Source: Xanthomonas sp. CFBP 8443 (lineage in GTDB: Bacteria > Pseudomonadota > Gammaproteobacteria > Xanthomonadales > Xanthomonadaceae). Taken from it: a stretch of 64,000 nucleotides of DNA. Below are positions 17,924-25,747 of this stretch, in pieces. The notes under the pieces are model-generated. The model ran no database searches and had not been told where the DNA came from. It saw only the letters and a list, made by a program, of their open reading frames with translations. The stretch spans positions 5,084,001 through 5,148,000 of the forward strand of contig NZ_CP102592.1 in assembly GCF_025666195.1 (NCBI RefSeq). Reading direction: 5' to 3'. Position 1 is the stretch's first letter. Every line of letters starts with the position of its first letter. The translations under genes and the position numbers were made by a program.

Positions 17924-18245
17924 GGCGCTGCTCTCCTGGCGACACCGCATCGAGGCCGTTGCCGCAGAGCCGCTGCTCGTGGATCTCGTCCACGATCCCG
18001 CGCACCGCGCGGGCGGCAGTGAAGATGCTCTCGCCCAGGATCGACACGCTCTTGTCGTCCAGCGGCGTCCCGCTGCACACCGCCACCATGTCGCTCTGCG
18101 CGGTGATGGTGCGCAACAGCGCGTGGAACCGGTCGAGCTGCTGCAGGGTGACGCCGAAGGTGAAGTGTTCCTCCTGCGTGGGCAGCGTGGCCGCTGGCGC
18201 GGCGTGCCGCGGCGCAAAGGTGGTGCAGGCTTTCGGAGTCGTCAT
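17916..18245 (-). CDS. Unknown small protein coupled to SymE-like gene
   Basis: Predicted 109-residue protein of unrecognised family. It begins with a basic Ala/Pro segment (MTTPKACTTFAPRHAAPAA). An ordered helical part follows (EEHFTFGVTLQQLDRFHALLRTITAQSDMVAVCSGTPLDDKSVSILGESIFTAARAVRGIVDEI), resembling small DUF3077-type proteins common in Pseudomonas and Xanthomonas. The ATG at 18245 was chosen because GAGG lies 9 bases upstream; the ATG at 18254 has no spacing to it. It overlaps the SymE-like gene by 8 bp, so the two are probably one operon. Whether it acts as a protein partner or antitoxin is unknown. Confidence 0.6.
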   Translation of the reverse strand: MTTPKACTTFAPRHAAPAATLPTQEEHFTFGVTLQQLDRFHALLRTITAQSDMVAVCSGTPLDDKSVSILGESIFTAARAVRGIVDEIHEQRLCGNGLDAVSPGEQRHA

Positions 18246-18681
18246 GGCATCCATCCTCGACGTGGGCGGACGGGATGTCCGCCAAGCCACCGTAGCGCGC
18301 CCTTTGGGATATCCAAAAAGCAGATATTCACTGGGAGCTTCAGCTACGTCATGCCCTTGCGGCAGTTGCCTTAAGCCAATTTCGTTGGTTCGATCTCTTC
18401 GCCTATAAGCACCGATGTCTCGATTTGTAGACGGCTCAGGTATCGAACAGACAGCAGCCAATCCTAGCGCTATGTTTAGACTGTGATGGAGATCGCATGC
18501 AAGCTAGCGGGTACAGCTGACGAGGCTAACTGCATTGCGCTGGTCACTTTAGCTAGCGGCCGGAACTTCCGGCTTTATCGACATGCTCATGGCCTCGTAT
18601 GGCGATGTGGACGTACAAGGCATCGCGCGAGTCACTATCGCTTCACCACATTATTTTTTATAGTTTTCTTAAGGGGGAAAG
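18246..18681. other. Left boundary of AT-rich insert
   Basis: Base composition changes here from the GC-rich chromosome to AT-rich DNA that continues to about 20960. No gene, tRNA or obvious attachment-site repeat was found. Just before the next gene are a TATAGT hexamer (18659-18664), a possible -10 element, and the ribosome-binding site AAGGGGG (18671-18677). Confidence 0.55.
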
Positions 18682-20022
18682 ATGAGCAGCACATTAGAGT
18701 TAAATGTCGACGAGTTGGAACTCGATTTGAAAAATCCTCGTTTTGCTGGTTTAACTAGCCAACGAGAGGCCCTTGAAAAGATCGTCGTAAATCAAGGAAT
18801 TAAACTTGTTAATTTGGCCGAGGACATCTCGTTGAATGGCCTTAGCCCGGCGCACCGAATGCTGGTGATGAAGGCCCCTGGCAAGAAAAGTTCATCCTAT
18901 ATCGCCCTTGATGGCAATCGCCGCTTAGCTGCACTTCGCGTCCTGGCAAACCCCAGTGTATTAGATGGAATGACCGGAGTCGGAGATATTACTGCGCGAA
19001 GGCTCCGGAATTTGGCTAAGACATTTTCTCTCGCAGATGTTCAACCGATTGATGTATCGGTCTGCAAGGATGAAGATGAAGCTCGGCATTGGATTGAAGC
19101 AATCCACACGGGTGAGAACGATGGACGGGGCGTGGTTGGGTGGGACGGTATTGCCACCGCTCGCTATCGTGGACACACATCCTCATTAAAGGTGCTCGAC
19201 TTCGTGCGCAACGCCGGCAAGCTGTCAGACGAAGAAGAATCTGCATTAGAACGCTTTCCAATTACCAATTTGGATCGCTTGCTCGGAACGCCGGAAGTAC
19301 GAGAGCGCCTAGGTTTGGCTTTTGAGGATGGAGAGTTGTTGTCTGACTTACCTCAAAGTGAACTAATTAAGCCACTGAAAAGAATTGTTTCTGATATTGC
19401 ATTAAAGAAGATCACTGTAAGTGGAATTAAAAGTAAGGACGACCGGCTTGAATATTTAAAGTCTTTGGGTCCGGCATTGCCGGATCTGAGTAAACGGACG
19501 GGCACATTGGAACCGCTTGACCAGCTATCTGCTCAGAGCAAGACGGGCACGTCAAAAGCGGGAACGGGTTCCACAAGTAAATCCTTAGTGGACCGGAAGA
19601 CGCTAATTCCACCCAACTCGCAGTGCTCTTTGAATATCAATGACCATAAGCTCCAACAAATGTGCAAAGAGCTGAGGAAGCTGCCACTGGAAAATTATCC
19701 AATTGCCATTGCAGCGTCTTTTCGTGTCTTCTTAGAGTTATCGCTTGATCACTTCGGCGCCGAGAAGAAAGTTCCACAATATAATCCAGACATATCCCTA
19801 AAACAGAAAGTTGAAAGGATTTCTTCTTATTTACAGGATAACGGGCTTGCAACCAAACGTGATTTGCAGGAATTTAGGGCGCTCGCCTCTAATTCCAATA
19901 AGGCTTTGAGTATTGACCGGCTCCATGGCATAATTCATAGCAAATATTCTCTACCTACTCCTTCAGAGTTGCGTTCTGGCTGGTCCGAAGTACAGGTGGC
20001 TTTTACAAAAATTTGGGCTTGA
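18682..20022 (+). CDS. ParB/Srx-fold protein, large, with C-terminal helical domain
   Basis: Predicted 446-residue protein. The N-terminal third is a ParB/sulfiredoxin-like domain: the NPR segment (residues 18-20) in LELDLKNPRF, then YIALDGNRRLAALRVLANP carrying the DGNRR motif (77-81) of ParB-like nucleotide-binding proteins. An HTGENDGRGVVGWDGIATARY segment and a helical stretch follow. Residues about 265-310 are a Ser/Thr/Lys-rich linker, and the last 130 residues form a separate helical domain (YPIAIAASFRVFLELSLDHFG). Codon use is AT-rich, unlike all neighbours, implying recent transfer. It is followed after 2 bp by an adenine methyltransferase, so they form an operon. ParB-fold proteins can partition DNA, hydrolyse CTP/ATP or act as nucleases; which applies here is unknown. 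Confidence 0.75.
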   Translation: MSSTLELNVDELELDLKNPRFAGLTSQREALEKIVVNQGIKLVNLAEDISLNGLSPAHRMLVMKAPGKKSSSYIALDGNRRLAALRVLANPSVLDGMTGVGDITARRLRNLAKTFSLADVQPIDVSVCKDEDEARHWIEAIHTGENDGRGVVGWDGIATARYRGHTSSLKVLDFVRNAGKLSDEEESALERFPITNLDRLLGTPEVRERLGLAFEDGELLSDLPQSELIKPLKRIVSDIALKKITVSGIKSKDDRLEYLKSLGPALPDLSKRTGTLEPLDQLSAQSKTGTSKAGTGSTSKSLVDRKTLIPPNSQCSLNINDHKLQQMCKELRKLPLENYPIAIAASFRVFLELSLDHFGAEKKVPQYNPDISLKQKVERISSYLQDNGLATKRDLQEFRALASNSNKALSIDRLHGIIHSKYSLPTPSELRSGWSEVQVAFTKIWA

Positions 20023-20024
20023 AA

Positions 20025-20936
20025 ATGAAAAATGAATCACGACCGTCATTTTACACTCCACTCCGTTACCCAGGCGGAAAGGGCAAATTGGTTCCATATG
20101 TAAAAAAGATCATGGAATCCAATAATTTAGTTGATGGGTCATATGCGGAACCATACGCAGGTGGCGCAGCGGTCGCGATGGAACTAGTACTTCATGAGTA
20201 TGCCAAAAAAGTCTACATCAACGATATTAGCTCAGGTGTAGCTGCGTTCTGGCGCTCTCTTCTCAATAATACAGATCGGCTATGCAAGCTCATTCAGGGC
20301 GCATCTTTGACGATTGAGGAATGGCACCGCCAAAAACAAGTCCAAGCACATGTTGAAGCTCATGATGACTTAGAACTTGGCTTTTCGACTTTCTTTCTTA
20401 ACCGAACCAATCGTTCAGGGATTTTAGGTGCAGGAGTAATCGGTGGGAAAGGACAGGCAGGCAAGTGGAAGTTGGATGCTCGCTTCAATAAAGAGGATCT
20501 TATACAACGCATCCATGCAATTGCGCGCGTGCGCGATCGCATCGAATTCCATCAACTTGATGCCATCAAATTTTTGGACCTGATTGCCCCAAAACTTCCG
20601 GCTAAGAGTCTGATCTATCTCGACCCTCCCTATTACGTTAAGGGTAGCGACCTTTACCTGCATCACTATCAGCACGATGACCATGTAAAAATAGCCAAGC
20701 GCGTGGCGAAGCTTATAACAAAAAACTGGATCGTGTCGTACGACAATGCCGATCAAATCCATGCAATGTATGGCAAATTCAGGGGAATTGTCTACGGCTT
20801 GAGTTACAGTGCCCAGGACCGCTACAAGGGTTCTGAGGCCATGTTTTTTTCAAACAAACTCATAATCCCAAAACCAGTCCGTCCAATGCACTTGATCGAA
20901 TCAAACGCGAGTGATTTAAGTCAAGTCGCCAGATAA
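20025..20936 (+). CDS. D12-class DNA adenine N6-methyltransferase (Dam-like)
   Basis: A 303-residue class alpha adenine methyltransferase using S-adenosylmethionine to methylate adenine N6 in DNA. Characteristic blocks are present: the N-terminal SAM motif LRYPGGKGKLVPYVK (YPGGKGKL at 15-22), SYAEPYAGGAAVAMEL (40-54), INDISSGVAAFWRSLL as the ribose-binding strand, FFLNRTNRSGI, and the catalytic DPPY at 200-203 in LIYLDPPYYVKGSDLY. The ATG at 20025 begins 2 bp after the stop of the ParB-like gene; a TTG at 20013 would overlap it. DNA is AT-rich like the partner gene. No restriction endonuclease is recognisable next to it, so it is either an orphan methylase or part of a two-gene module with the ParB-like protein. 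Recognition site unknown. Confidence 0.9.
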   Translation: MKNESRPSFYTPLRYPGGKGKLVPYVKKIMESNNLVDGSYAEPYAGGAAVAMELVLHEYAKKVYINDISSGVAAFWRSLLNNTDRLCKLIQGASLTIEEWHRQKQVQAHVEAHDDLELGFSTFFLNRTNRSGILGAGVIGGKGQAGKWKLDARFNKEDLIQRIHAIARVRDRIEFHQLDAIKFLDLIAPKLPAKSLIYLDPPYYVKGSDLYLHHYQHDDHVKIAKRVAKLITKNWIVSYDNADQIHAMYGKFRGIVYGLSYSAQDRYKGSEAMFFSNKLIIPKPVRPMHLIESNASDLSQVAR

Positions 20937-21121
20937 TCTATTGATTAGATTTTCAAAAATGATCGAAACTGGATTCAATGTGCACTTCTCCCCAACCACC
21001 ATGGCCTGACGGCATGGATGTCAGCTCCAGCCCACCAGCCGGCTTGTCCGATTGACGAGTCGCCGGAGCGCGCCAAAGAATCCGTTCCCGCCCCAGTGGG
21101 TCCTCTTCGCCGTTGCGCCTC

Positions 21122-21568
21122 ATGCAGCACGCTCCCCCTAGGTACGACTGCCCGTTCTGCGGTATCGCCGCCACGCTGCCCTTGCCTGCGCCGGAATCGG
21201 CCGTTGTCCTGGTGGATGCCAACGTGTTCGCCTTGGTGCCGACGCACCACTACGCCGGCATCCAAGGCAACTGCCTGGTGATCCCGCGTGGCCACTACGA
21301 GAACGTGTTGGACATGCCCGACGACTTGGGCCGCGAGGTCTTCCGCGCCACGCGGCGCCTGGCGCATGCGATGCTGGCGGCCTTCGGCTGCGAAGGCATC
21401 TCCACGCGCCAACACAACGGGCCGGCCGGCAATCAGGATGTGTGGCACTACCATCTGCACGTGTTCCCGCGCTACGCGAACGACGGGCTGCATGGGGGGC
21501 AGAAAGTGCGCTACGTCACCGAGGAGCGCATTGCGCTAGCCGCCCGTCTCCGGGCCGCTTTACCGTAA
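21122..21568 (+). CDS. HIT-family hydrolase
   Basis: Predicted 148-residue histidine-triad nucleotide hydrolase/transferase. The catalytic HIT motif is intact as His109-Tyr-His111-Leu-His113-Val in DVWHYHLHVFPR, with the conserved NG and Q upstream (RQHNGPAGNQ). A CPFC pair at residues 10-13 is in the position of the zinc-binding or N-terminal Cys pair of many bacterial HIT proteins. Start choice is the ATG at 21122; a TTG at 21113 in frame is possible. GC content has returned to the chromosomal level, so this gene lies just outside the AT-rich insert. Substrate likely a nucleotide conjugate, not specified. Confidence 0.88.
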   Translation: MQHAPPRYDCPFCGIAATLPLPAPESAVVLVDANVFALVPTHHYAGIQGNCLVIPRGHYENVLDMPDDLGREVFRATRRLAHAMLAAFGCEGISTRQHNGPAGNQDVWHYHLHVFPRYANDGLHGGQKVRYVTEERIALAARLRAALP

Positions 21569-21726
21569 GGCCCGCCGTTTCCGGTATCAGACCCGCTCAT
21601 CGGCCACGCAAACCCGCCACGGCACTGAACCCGACTCCGTTACTCGTTAGACTCGCCTCGCCTTGGACCACGTCCGTTTTGGCCTCTGGCCCTCGATCCC
21701 CTGCAACGCAACCGGAGTGATGTGGA

Positions 21727-22215
21727 ATGACCATGAGTCAATGGATGACGTATTCGCGTGGTGCCCGCATCAAGCGCCTGGCCCCTCTGCTGATTGGCGT
21801 CCTCGCCGCGCCAGCGGCGCATGCGCTCAATGCGGCGCAATGGCAAGCCGTCGCGCCCGCGATCCAGGCCGCTGTGGAATGCCGGGCAAAGCCCGATACC
21901 GCCAGTGCGGCGTGGAAGGCGCTGCCCCGCGACGGACACGGTGGCATTGGGCCGATCACGCCGCCCGCCCCCTTTGCGGTGTTCGGCCTGCCGGTGCAAG
22001 CGGTGTCCATCTTCATCGACCCGAACGGCGAACTTGGCGAGAGCTACACCGCCGACCTCGGCGCCAGCGCCGCGGCCGCGCGCAAGTCGGCAAAGCTGGG
22101 CGCGAACGGGCGCACCACCAAGATGGGCGACCTCACCCTCTCCGAAGAGAGCCCGCCGAAGCTGACCTGCACCGTCGCGGGCAGCTACGACGAAAGCGGC
22201 TATCAGGAAAACTGA
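21727..22215 (+). CDS. Exported protein of unknown function
   Basis: Predicted 162-residue protein with a Sec signal peptide: basic SRGARIKR, then a hydrophobic core LAPLLIGVLAAPAAHA, cut before LNAAQW. The mature part has two cysteines (VECRAKP and KLTCTVAG), which may form a disulfide, and a region AVFGLPVQAVSIFIDPNGELGESYTADLG. I do not recognise the family. The ATG at 21727 has GGAG at 21714-21717; an ATG six bases later is also possible. Monocistronic by spacing. Confidence 0.6.
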   Translation: MTMSQWMTYSRGARIKRLAPLLIGVLAAPAAHALNAAQWQAVAPAIQAAVECRAKPDTASAAWKALPRDGHGGIGPITPPAPFAVFGLPVQAVSIFIDPNGELGESYTADLGASAAAARKSAKLGANGRTTKMGDLTLSEESPPKLTCTVAGSYDESGYQEN

Positions 22216-22308
22216 TGCTCGCTGCGTGTTGCGGGAAACAAAAGCCGGGGCAGGTTAAATTCCTACCGCCCAATGCGTAGAAGCCCAATGGCCTAGGAGG
22301 CCAGTGCT

Positions 22309-22332
22309 CGATACCTATAACGACAGGTATCG
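22309..22332. repeat. Short hairpin next to RAYT remnant
   Basis: A perfect 8-bp inverted repeat, CGATACCT/AGGTATCG with an 8-base loop, starts 39 bp before the start codon of the broken transposase gene. RAYT genes are often flanked by such REP-like hairpins. Confidence 0.6.
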
Positions 22333-22347
22333 GCCACGCTCATCGGC

Positions 22348-22500
22348 ATGGCGCGACGTCCCCGCCGCGATCTTCCTGGCATTCCGCAGCACATCGTGCA
22401 ACAAGGAAACGACCGCCTGCCGTGCTTTTGGGGATGACGACGACCGCGTCCGTTACCTCCCTTTGCTGCATGACGCCCTGCATGCCTGGCCCGTCACTCG
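22348..22500 (+). pseudogene. Remnant of REP-associated tyrosine transposase (RAYT)
   Basis: Starting at the ATG at 22348 the frame encodes MARRPRRDLPGIPQHIVQQG and continues NDRLPCFWG before a TGA. Shifting one frame continues DDDRVRYLPLLHDALHA, the next block of the family. Intact RAYT/Y1-like proteins have exactly this order at the N-terminus (R-P-R-x-x-L-P-G-x-P-x-H-V/I-x-Q-R-G-N). The remaining roughly 150 codons, including the HUH and catalytic Tyr region, are missing. So this is a frameshifted and 3'-truncated transposase. It is relevant because REP elements, the substrates of such enzymes, are abundant in this window. Confidence 0.78.
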
Positions 22501-22599
22501 CCTTTTGGAGTTGTCCGCATCCGCTCTCTGGCTGTGGCCATGCTTCCGATGCGTGGAGGTGCCAAACTGAACACCCAAGCGCCCGCATAGAAAATAAAG

Positions 22600-22627
22600 T
22601 TGCGTTTCCCTTCAGGAAATGTAATTT
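22600..22627 (+). promoter_or_regulatory. Probable hipB promoter with inverted-repeat operator
   Basis: TTGCGT (22600-22605) and TAATTT (22622-22627) are separated by 16 bases. Overlapping them is the inverted repeat TTTCC-N5-GGAAA (22605-22619), similar in form to the TATCC-N8-GGATA operators bound by E. coli HipB. With this -10 position transcription would begin at or within a few bases of the hipB ATG (22636), suggesting a leaderless message; no Shine-Dalgarno sequence is visible. Confidence 0.5.
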
Positions 22628-22635
22628 AATCTTCC

Positions 22636-22953
22636 ATGGCCAAACGTACCCCGCCCACGATGCCCCGTGCCCAGCGCCAGATCCGCGCCCTAGGCGAGCG
22701 CCTGCGCGCCGCGCGCATGCGGCGGCAGATGACCCAGGCCGAACTCGCCGCCCGGGTGGGCGTGAGCGTGCCCACGGTAGGCAAACTTGAGCGCGGCGAC
22801 CCGGCCACCAGCCTGTCCACCATGCTGCGCGTGTTGACCGCGCTGGGCCTGGACAAGGACATCGACCTGCTGGCCCGCAACGACGAGGTCGGCCGCCAGT
22901 TGCAGGACAGCCAGCTGCGCCGCACGAATGCGAAGCGGGAGAGCACGCCGTGA
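22636..22953 (+). CDS. hipB: HipB-like XRE-family antitoxin/regulator
   Basis: Predicted 105-residue DNA-binding protein with one Cro/C1-type helix-turn-helix (residues about 18-75: LGERLRAARMRRQMTQAELAARVGVSVPTVGKLERGDPATSLSTMLRVLTALG). It is placed directly before hipA and shares the overlap GTGA with it (22950-22953), the standard HipBA operon layout. HipB proteins neutralise HipA and repress their own operon. The N-terminus (MAKRTPPTMPRAQR) is basic. The start has no visible ribosome-binding site. It is slightly longer than E. coli HipB (88 residues). Confidence 0.88.
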   Translation: MAKRTPPTMPRAQRQIRALGERLRAARMRRQMTQAELAARVGVSVPTVGKLERGDPATSLSTMLRVLTALGLDKDIDLLARNDEVGRQLQDSQLRRTNAKRESTP

Positions 22954-24233
22954 GCCGCGCGGCCGACGACGTGCAGGAGCTCACCCAGGTCGAAGTCTGG
23001 CTGGACGATGCCGTGCTCGGCGGCCGCGCCCTGGTCGGCCACCTGACCCGCCGGCCCAGCCGCACGGGCGACACGCTCCAGTTCCACTACACCGACAGTT
23101 GGGCGAACCAGGCCGCGCCGATCCGCGCCTTTGCGCTGGACCCGCAGTTACCGCTCCACCGCGGCCCGTTGATCGCGCGCGGCGGCGCCAGCGCGCTGAC
23201 CGGCGCGTTCGTCGACTGCTCGCCCGACCGCTGGGGCAAGCGCCTCATGGACCGGCGCGAGGTCATCGACGCGCGCGAGCAAGATCGCCGGGTGCGCGCG
23301 CTGCGCCCATGGGACTACCTGATCGGCGTCGGCGACGCCTCCAGGATGGGTGCGCTGCGCCTGCGAACGGCCGACGGCCGCCACCTGGACGACCATACCC
23401 TGAGCGCTCCGCCGATGACCGAGCTGCGTGCGCTGGAGGCCATTGCGGTGCGCGTGGAACGTGGCGACACCGACGACAGCGACCACGACATCAAGTGGAT
23501 CAAGCAATTGGTGGCGCCCGGCGCGTCGCTGGGCGGCGCCAGGCCTAAGGCCAGCGTGCGCGATACCGATGGGACGCTGTGGCTGGCGAAGTTCCCTGCC
23601 GCCGACGATCGCCACGACGTGGGCCTGTGGGAATTCGTGACCTACCGGCTCTCGCTGGCGGCGGGCATCGCGATGCCCGCCGCGCGCCAGCTGGCCCTGT
23701 CCGACCTGGGCACCACCTACGCGGTGCAGCGCTTCGACCGTGCCGGGGCCGAACGCCGCGCCTACGCCTCGGCCTTCACCCTGCTGGACGTGGACGACAG
23801 CGAGGGCAGCAGCTACGCCGAGATCGCCCATGCCATCGAGAATCACGGCGTGGCCTCGGCGATTGCCGACGACCTGCATCAGCTCTACCGCCGCGTCGCC
23901 TTCAACGTGCTGATCGGCAACCGCGACGACCACCTGCGCAACCACGGGTTCCTGCGCGAGCCCGGTGGCTGGCGGCTGTCGCCGGCCTTCGACGTGAACC
24001 CCAATCCCAACAAGGACGCGCATGTGCTCGCCATCGGCCTGGACGATCCCACCCCCGACACGCGGCTGCTGCTGGACACCTGCGCGTACTACCGCCTGAG
24101 CAAGGCGCAGGCCGGCGAGATCATCGAACAGGTGCGCACGGCCATGCGCGGCTGGAAAGAGGAGGCCCGGCGCTGCGGAGCGCGCGGCGCCGAGATCGCG
24201 GCAATGGACGCGGTCATCGACGCTGAGCGCTGA
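22950..24233 (+). CDS. hipA: HipA-family serine/threonine kinase toxin
   Basis: Predicted 427-residue HipA-type kinase. In characterised homologs HipA phosphorylates glutamyl-tRNA synthetase (or another aminoacyl-tRNA synthetase), halting translation and promoting persistence. The N-terminal subdomain (EVWLDDAVLGGRALVGHL) is followed by the Gly-rich phosphate loop GASLGGARPKA (191-201), whose Ser193 corresponds to the E. coli autophosphorylation site. Also present are the ATP lysine in LWLAKFP (214), the catalytic loop NRDDHLRNHGF (Asp326, Asn331) and the metal-binding Asp in SPAFDVNP (348). All key residues are kept, so the kinase looks active. The start is GTG, overlapping the hipB stop. 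Its target is unknown. Confidence 0.92.
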   Translation: MSRAADDVQELTQVEVWLDDAVLGGRALVGHLTRRPSRTGDTLQFHYTDSWANQAAPIRAFALDPQLPLHRGPLIARGGASALTGAFVDCSPDRWGKRLMDRREVIDAREQDRRVRALRPWDYLIGVGDASRMGALRLRTADGRHLDDHTLSAPPMTELRALEAIAVRVERGDTDDSDHDIKWIKQLVAPGASLGGARPKASVRDTDGTLWLAKFPAADDRHDVGLWEFVTYRLSLAAGIAMPAARQLALSDLGTTYAVQRFDRAGAERRAYASAFTLLDVDDSEGSSYAEIAHAIENHGVASAIADDLHQLYRRVAFNVLIGNRDDHLRNHGFLREPGGWRLSPAFDVNPNPNKDAHVLAIGLDDPTPDTRLLLDTCAYYRLSKAQAGEIIEQVRTAMRGWKEEARRCGARGAEIAAMDAVIDAER

Positions 24234-24234
24234 G

Positions 24235-24687
24235 ATGCCACGCAAGCACACGTTCCCGCCCTTCCTCGCCGGCGTAGTCAACGAAGTGGCCTACGCGCGC
24301 TGGTTGAACCGCAAGGCGATGGCTCATGTGCGGCGTGACCGGTTGCGCGGCCGCGCCTGCACCCGCGTGGCGTACAAGGACGCCATCCATGCCGCCGTGT
24401 TGGACAGCGGCGGCAAGGACCACTACACCGGCGAGCCGTTGGACTGGTCGCGGATCAGCACCTACACGAACGACGACTCGCAGACGGGCCGGCACGCCTA
24501 CAAGCTGGGCTTCGCGCTGCTGCCCACCGTCGACCATGTATCCGCCTCGGCGACGGAGGTCAGTTTCAAGATCTGCGCGTGGCGCACCAACGATGCGAAG
24601 AACGACCTGTCGGTGCCGGATTTCGTGGCGCTGTGCCGACGCGTGCTGGAGCATCACGGCTACGCGGTGACGCCGCCGGCCAGCTGA
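24235..24687 (+). CDS. HNH-like protein encoded third in the hipBA operon
   Basis: Predicted 150-residue protein beginning 1 bp after the hipA stop, so it is almost certainly cotranscribed and coupled. It has the pattern of an HNH/His-Me-type nuclease without the zinc cysteines: HYTGEPLDW (63-71), PTVDHVS (97-103, the Asp-His position), and ICAWRTNDAKNDLSVPDFVALC (113-134, the Asn/His-helix position). No transmembrane or signal sequence. I cannot name a family. A nuclease as the third gene of a hipBA operon would be unusual, since HipA works by phosphorylation. The alternative is an unrelated host gene that happens to be coupled. Confidence 0.65.
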   Translation: MPRKHTFPPFLAGVVNEVAYARWLNRKAMAHVRRDRLRGRACTRVAYKDAIHAAVLDSGGKDHYTGEPLDWSRISTYTNDDSQTGRHAYKLGFALLPTVDHVSASATEVSFKICAWRTNDAKNDLSVPDFVALCRRVLEHHGYAVTPPAS

Positions 24688-24784
24688 CGCGGCGCGAGGA
24701 GCCCTTCCGCACGAACGTCGGTCGATCGACCGCTGAGCGGCGGCAAGGCTGGGACCCGCGTGGTTCTTGCGGGCCGATAGATCT

Positions 24785-25612
24785 TCAACTCACTGCCTGC
24801 GCGCGCCTCCAGTCGCGCGGCGTCTGGCCCACGTGCGCCTTGAACGCGCGCGACAGCGCCGCTTCGCTGCCGTATCCCACGTCGGCGGCCACCACCTTCA
24901 ATGGGCGGTCCTGACGCAGCGCCTGCTGCGCCAGGCTGACCCGCCAGCCCTGCAGATACTGCCCGGGCGTGATGCCCACCGTGTCGCGGAACGCGCCGGC
25001 GAACACGCTGCGCGACATGCCCGCGGCGGCGGCCAGGTCGTCCAGCGTCCACTCCTTCGCCGGCGATTCGTGCATGGCGACCAGCGCGTGGCGCAGCCGC
25101 GGATGCGCCATCCCCGCCAGCATGCCGCCGCGCACCTCGCCGCGCTCCATCAGCTGGCGCAGGATCAGGATGATCAACGCTTCGAACAAGCGGTTGATCA
25201 GCGCGTGGCGTCCGCAGCGCTGCGCGAACGCTTCGTCGAACAGCAGGTCCAGCACGGGTGAGCCGCCGTCGATCGCGTGCAGCGGCAGGCAGATGAACTC
25301 CGGCAGCGATGCGGCGATCGGGTTGCCCGCGCCGCCCTCGAAGCGCACGTTGGCGCAGGCCATGTCCGCGCCGCGCACCGGATCGGTGACGAAGCGGTGC
25401 GGCATCGGCCGCGGATACAGCAGCAGGCTGGGCACCTCCACTCTGTGCGATGCGCTGCCATGGAACACCTCGACCGCGCCCTGTTTCACCAGGTGCAGCT
25501 GGCCCGGGCCGTCCTCGGCCTCCAGCAGGTTGACCCCGCACAGCGGGCCGGCATGGAACATCTGGGCGGTGACGGAAAAGCGCTCCAGCAACACGGCGAG
25601 CCGGTCGGTCAT
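24785..25612 (-). CDS. AraC-family regulator with cupin-type sensor domain
   Basis: Predicted 275-residue transcription factor. The N-terminal part (about 1-160) resembles the Cupin_6 sensor domain of AraC regulators such as those near oxidoreductases (VFHGSASHRVEVPSLLLYPRPMPHRFVTDP). The C-terminal AraC/XylS domain has both helix-turn-helix units: WTLDDLAAAAGMSRSVFAGAFRDTVGITPGQYLQGWRVSLAQQAL and VVAADVGYGSEAALSRAFKAHVGQTPRDWR. It is divergent from the exported alpha/beta hydrolase, with an inverted repeat in the 135-bp gap, so it likely controls that gene and itself. Start is the ATG at 25612. Confidence 0.9.
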   Translation of the reverse strand: MTDRLAVLLERFSVTAQMFHAGPLCGVNLLEAEDGPGQLHLVKQGAVEVFHGSASHRVEVPSLLLYPRPMPHRFVTDPVRGADMACANVRFEGGAGNPIAASLPEFICLPLHAIDGGSPVLDLLFDEAFAQRCGRHALINRLFEALIILILRQLMERGEVRGGMLAGMAHPRLRHALVAMHESPAKEWTLDDLAAAAGMSRSVFAGAFRDTVGITPGQYLQGWRVSLAQQALRQDRPLKVVAADVGYGSEAALSRAFKAHVGQTPRDWRRAQAVS

Positions 25613-25638
25613 CGGGACTCTCGATCAAGTTTTCAGGA

Positions 25639-25660
25639 CGATACGTAGCCAATCGTATCG
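25639..25660. promoter_or_regulatory. Inverted repeat in divergent AraC/hydrolase promoter region
   Basis: A perfect 7-bp inverted repeat, CGATACG-N8-CGTATCG, lies 26 bp from the AraC start and about 90 bp upstream of the hydrolase start. Position suggests an operator controlling one or both divergent genes. Confidence 0.5.
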
Positions 25661-25747
25661 CCCCGGCGCGCAAAGTACACCTCGCCAGCCCGGCACGGCC
25701 AACCCGCCGCCCACCTTCCTCTTCCTTCCACCCAAGGATTCCATGCC

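Noticed and set aside
18246..20960. Prophage or integrative element with tRNA attachment site
   Set aside because: No integrase, tRNA or flanking direct repeat could be found; only the base composition suggests transfer.
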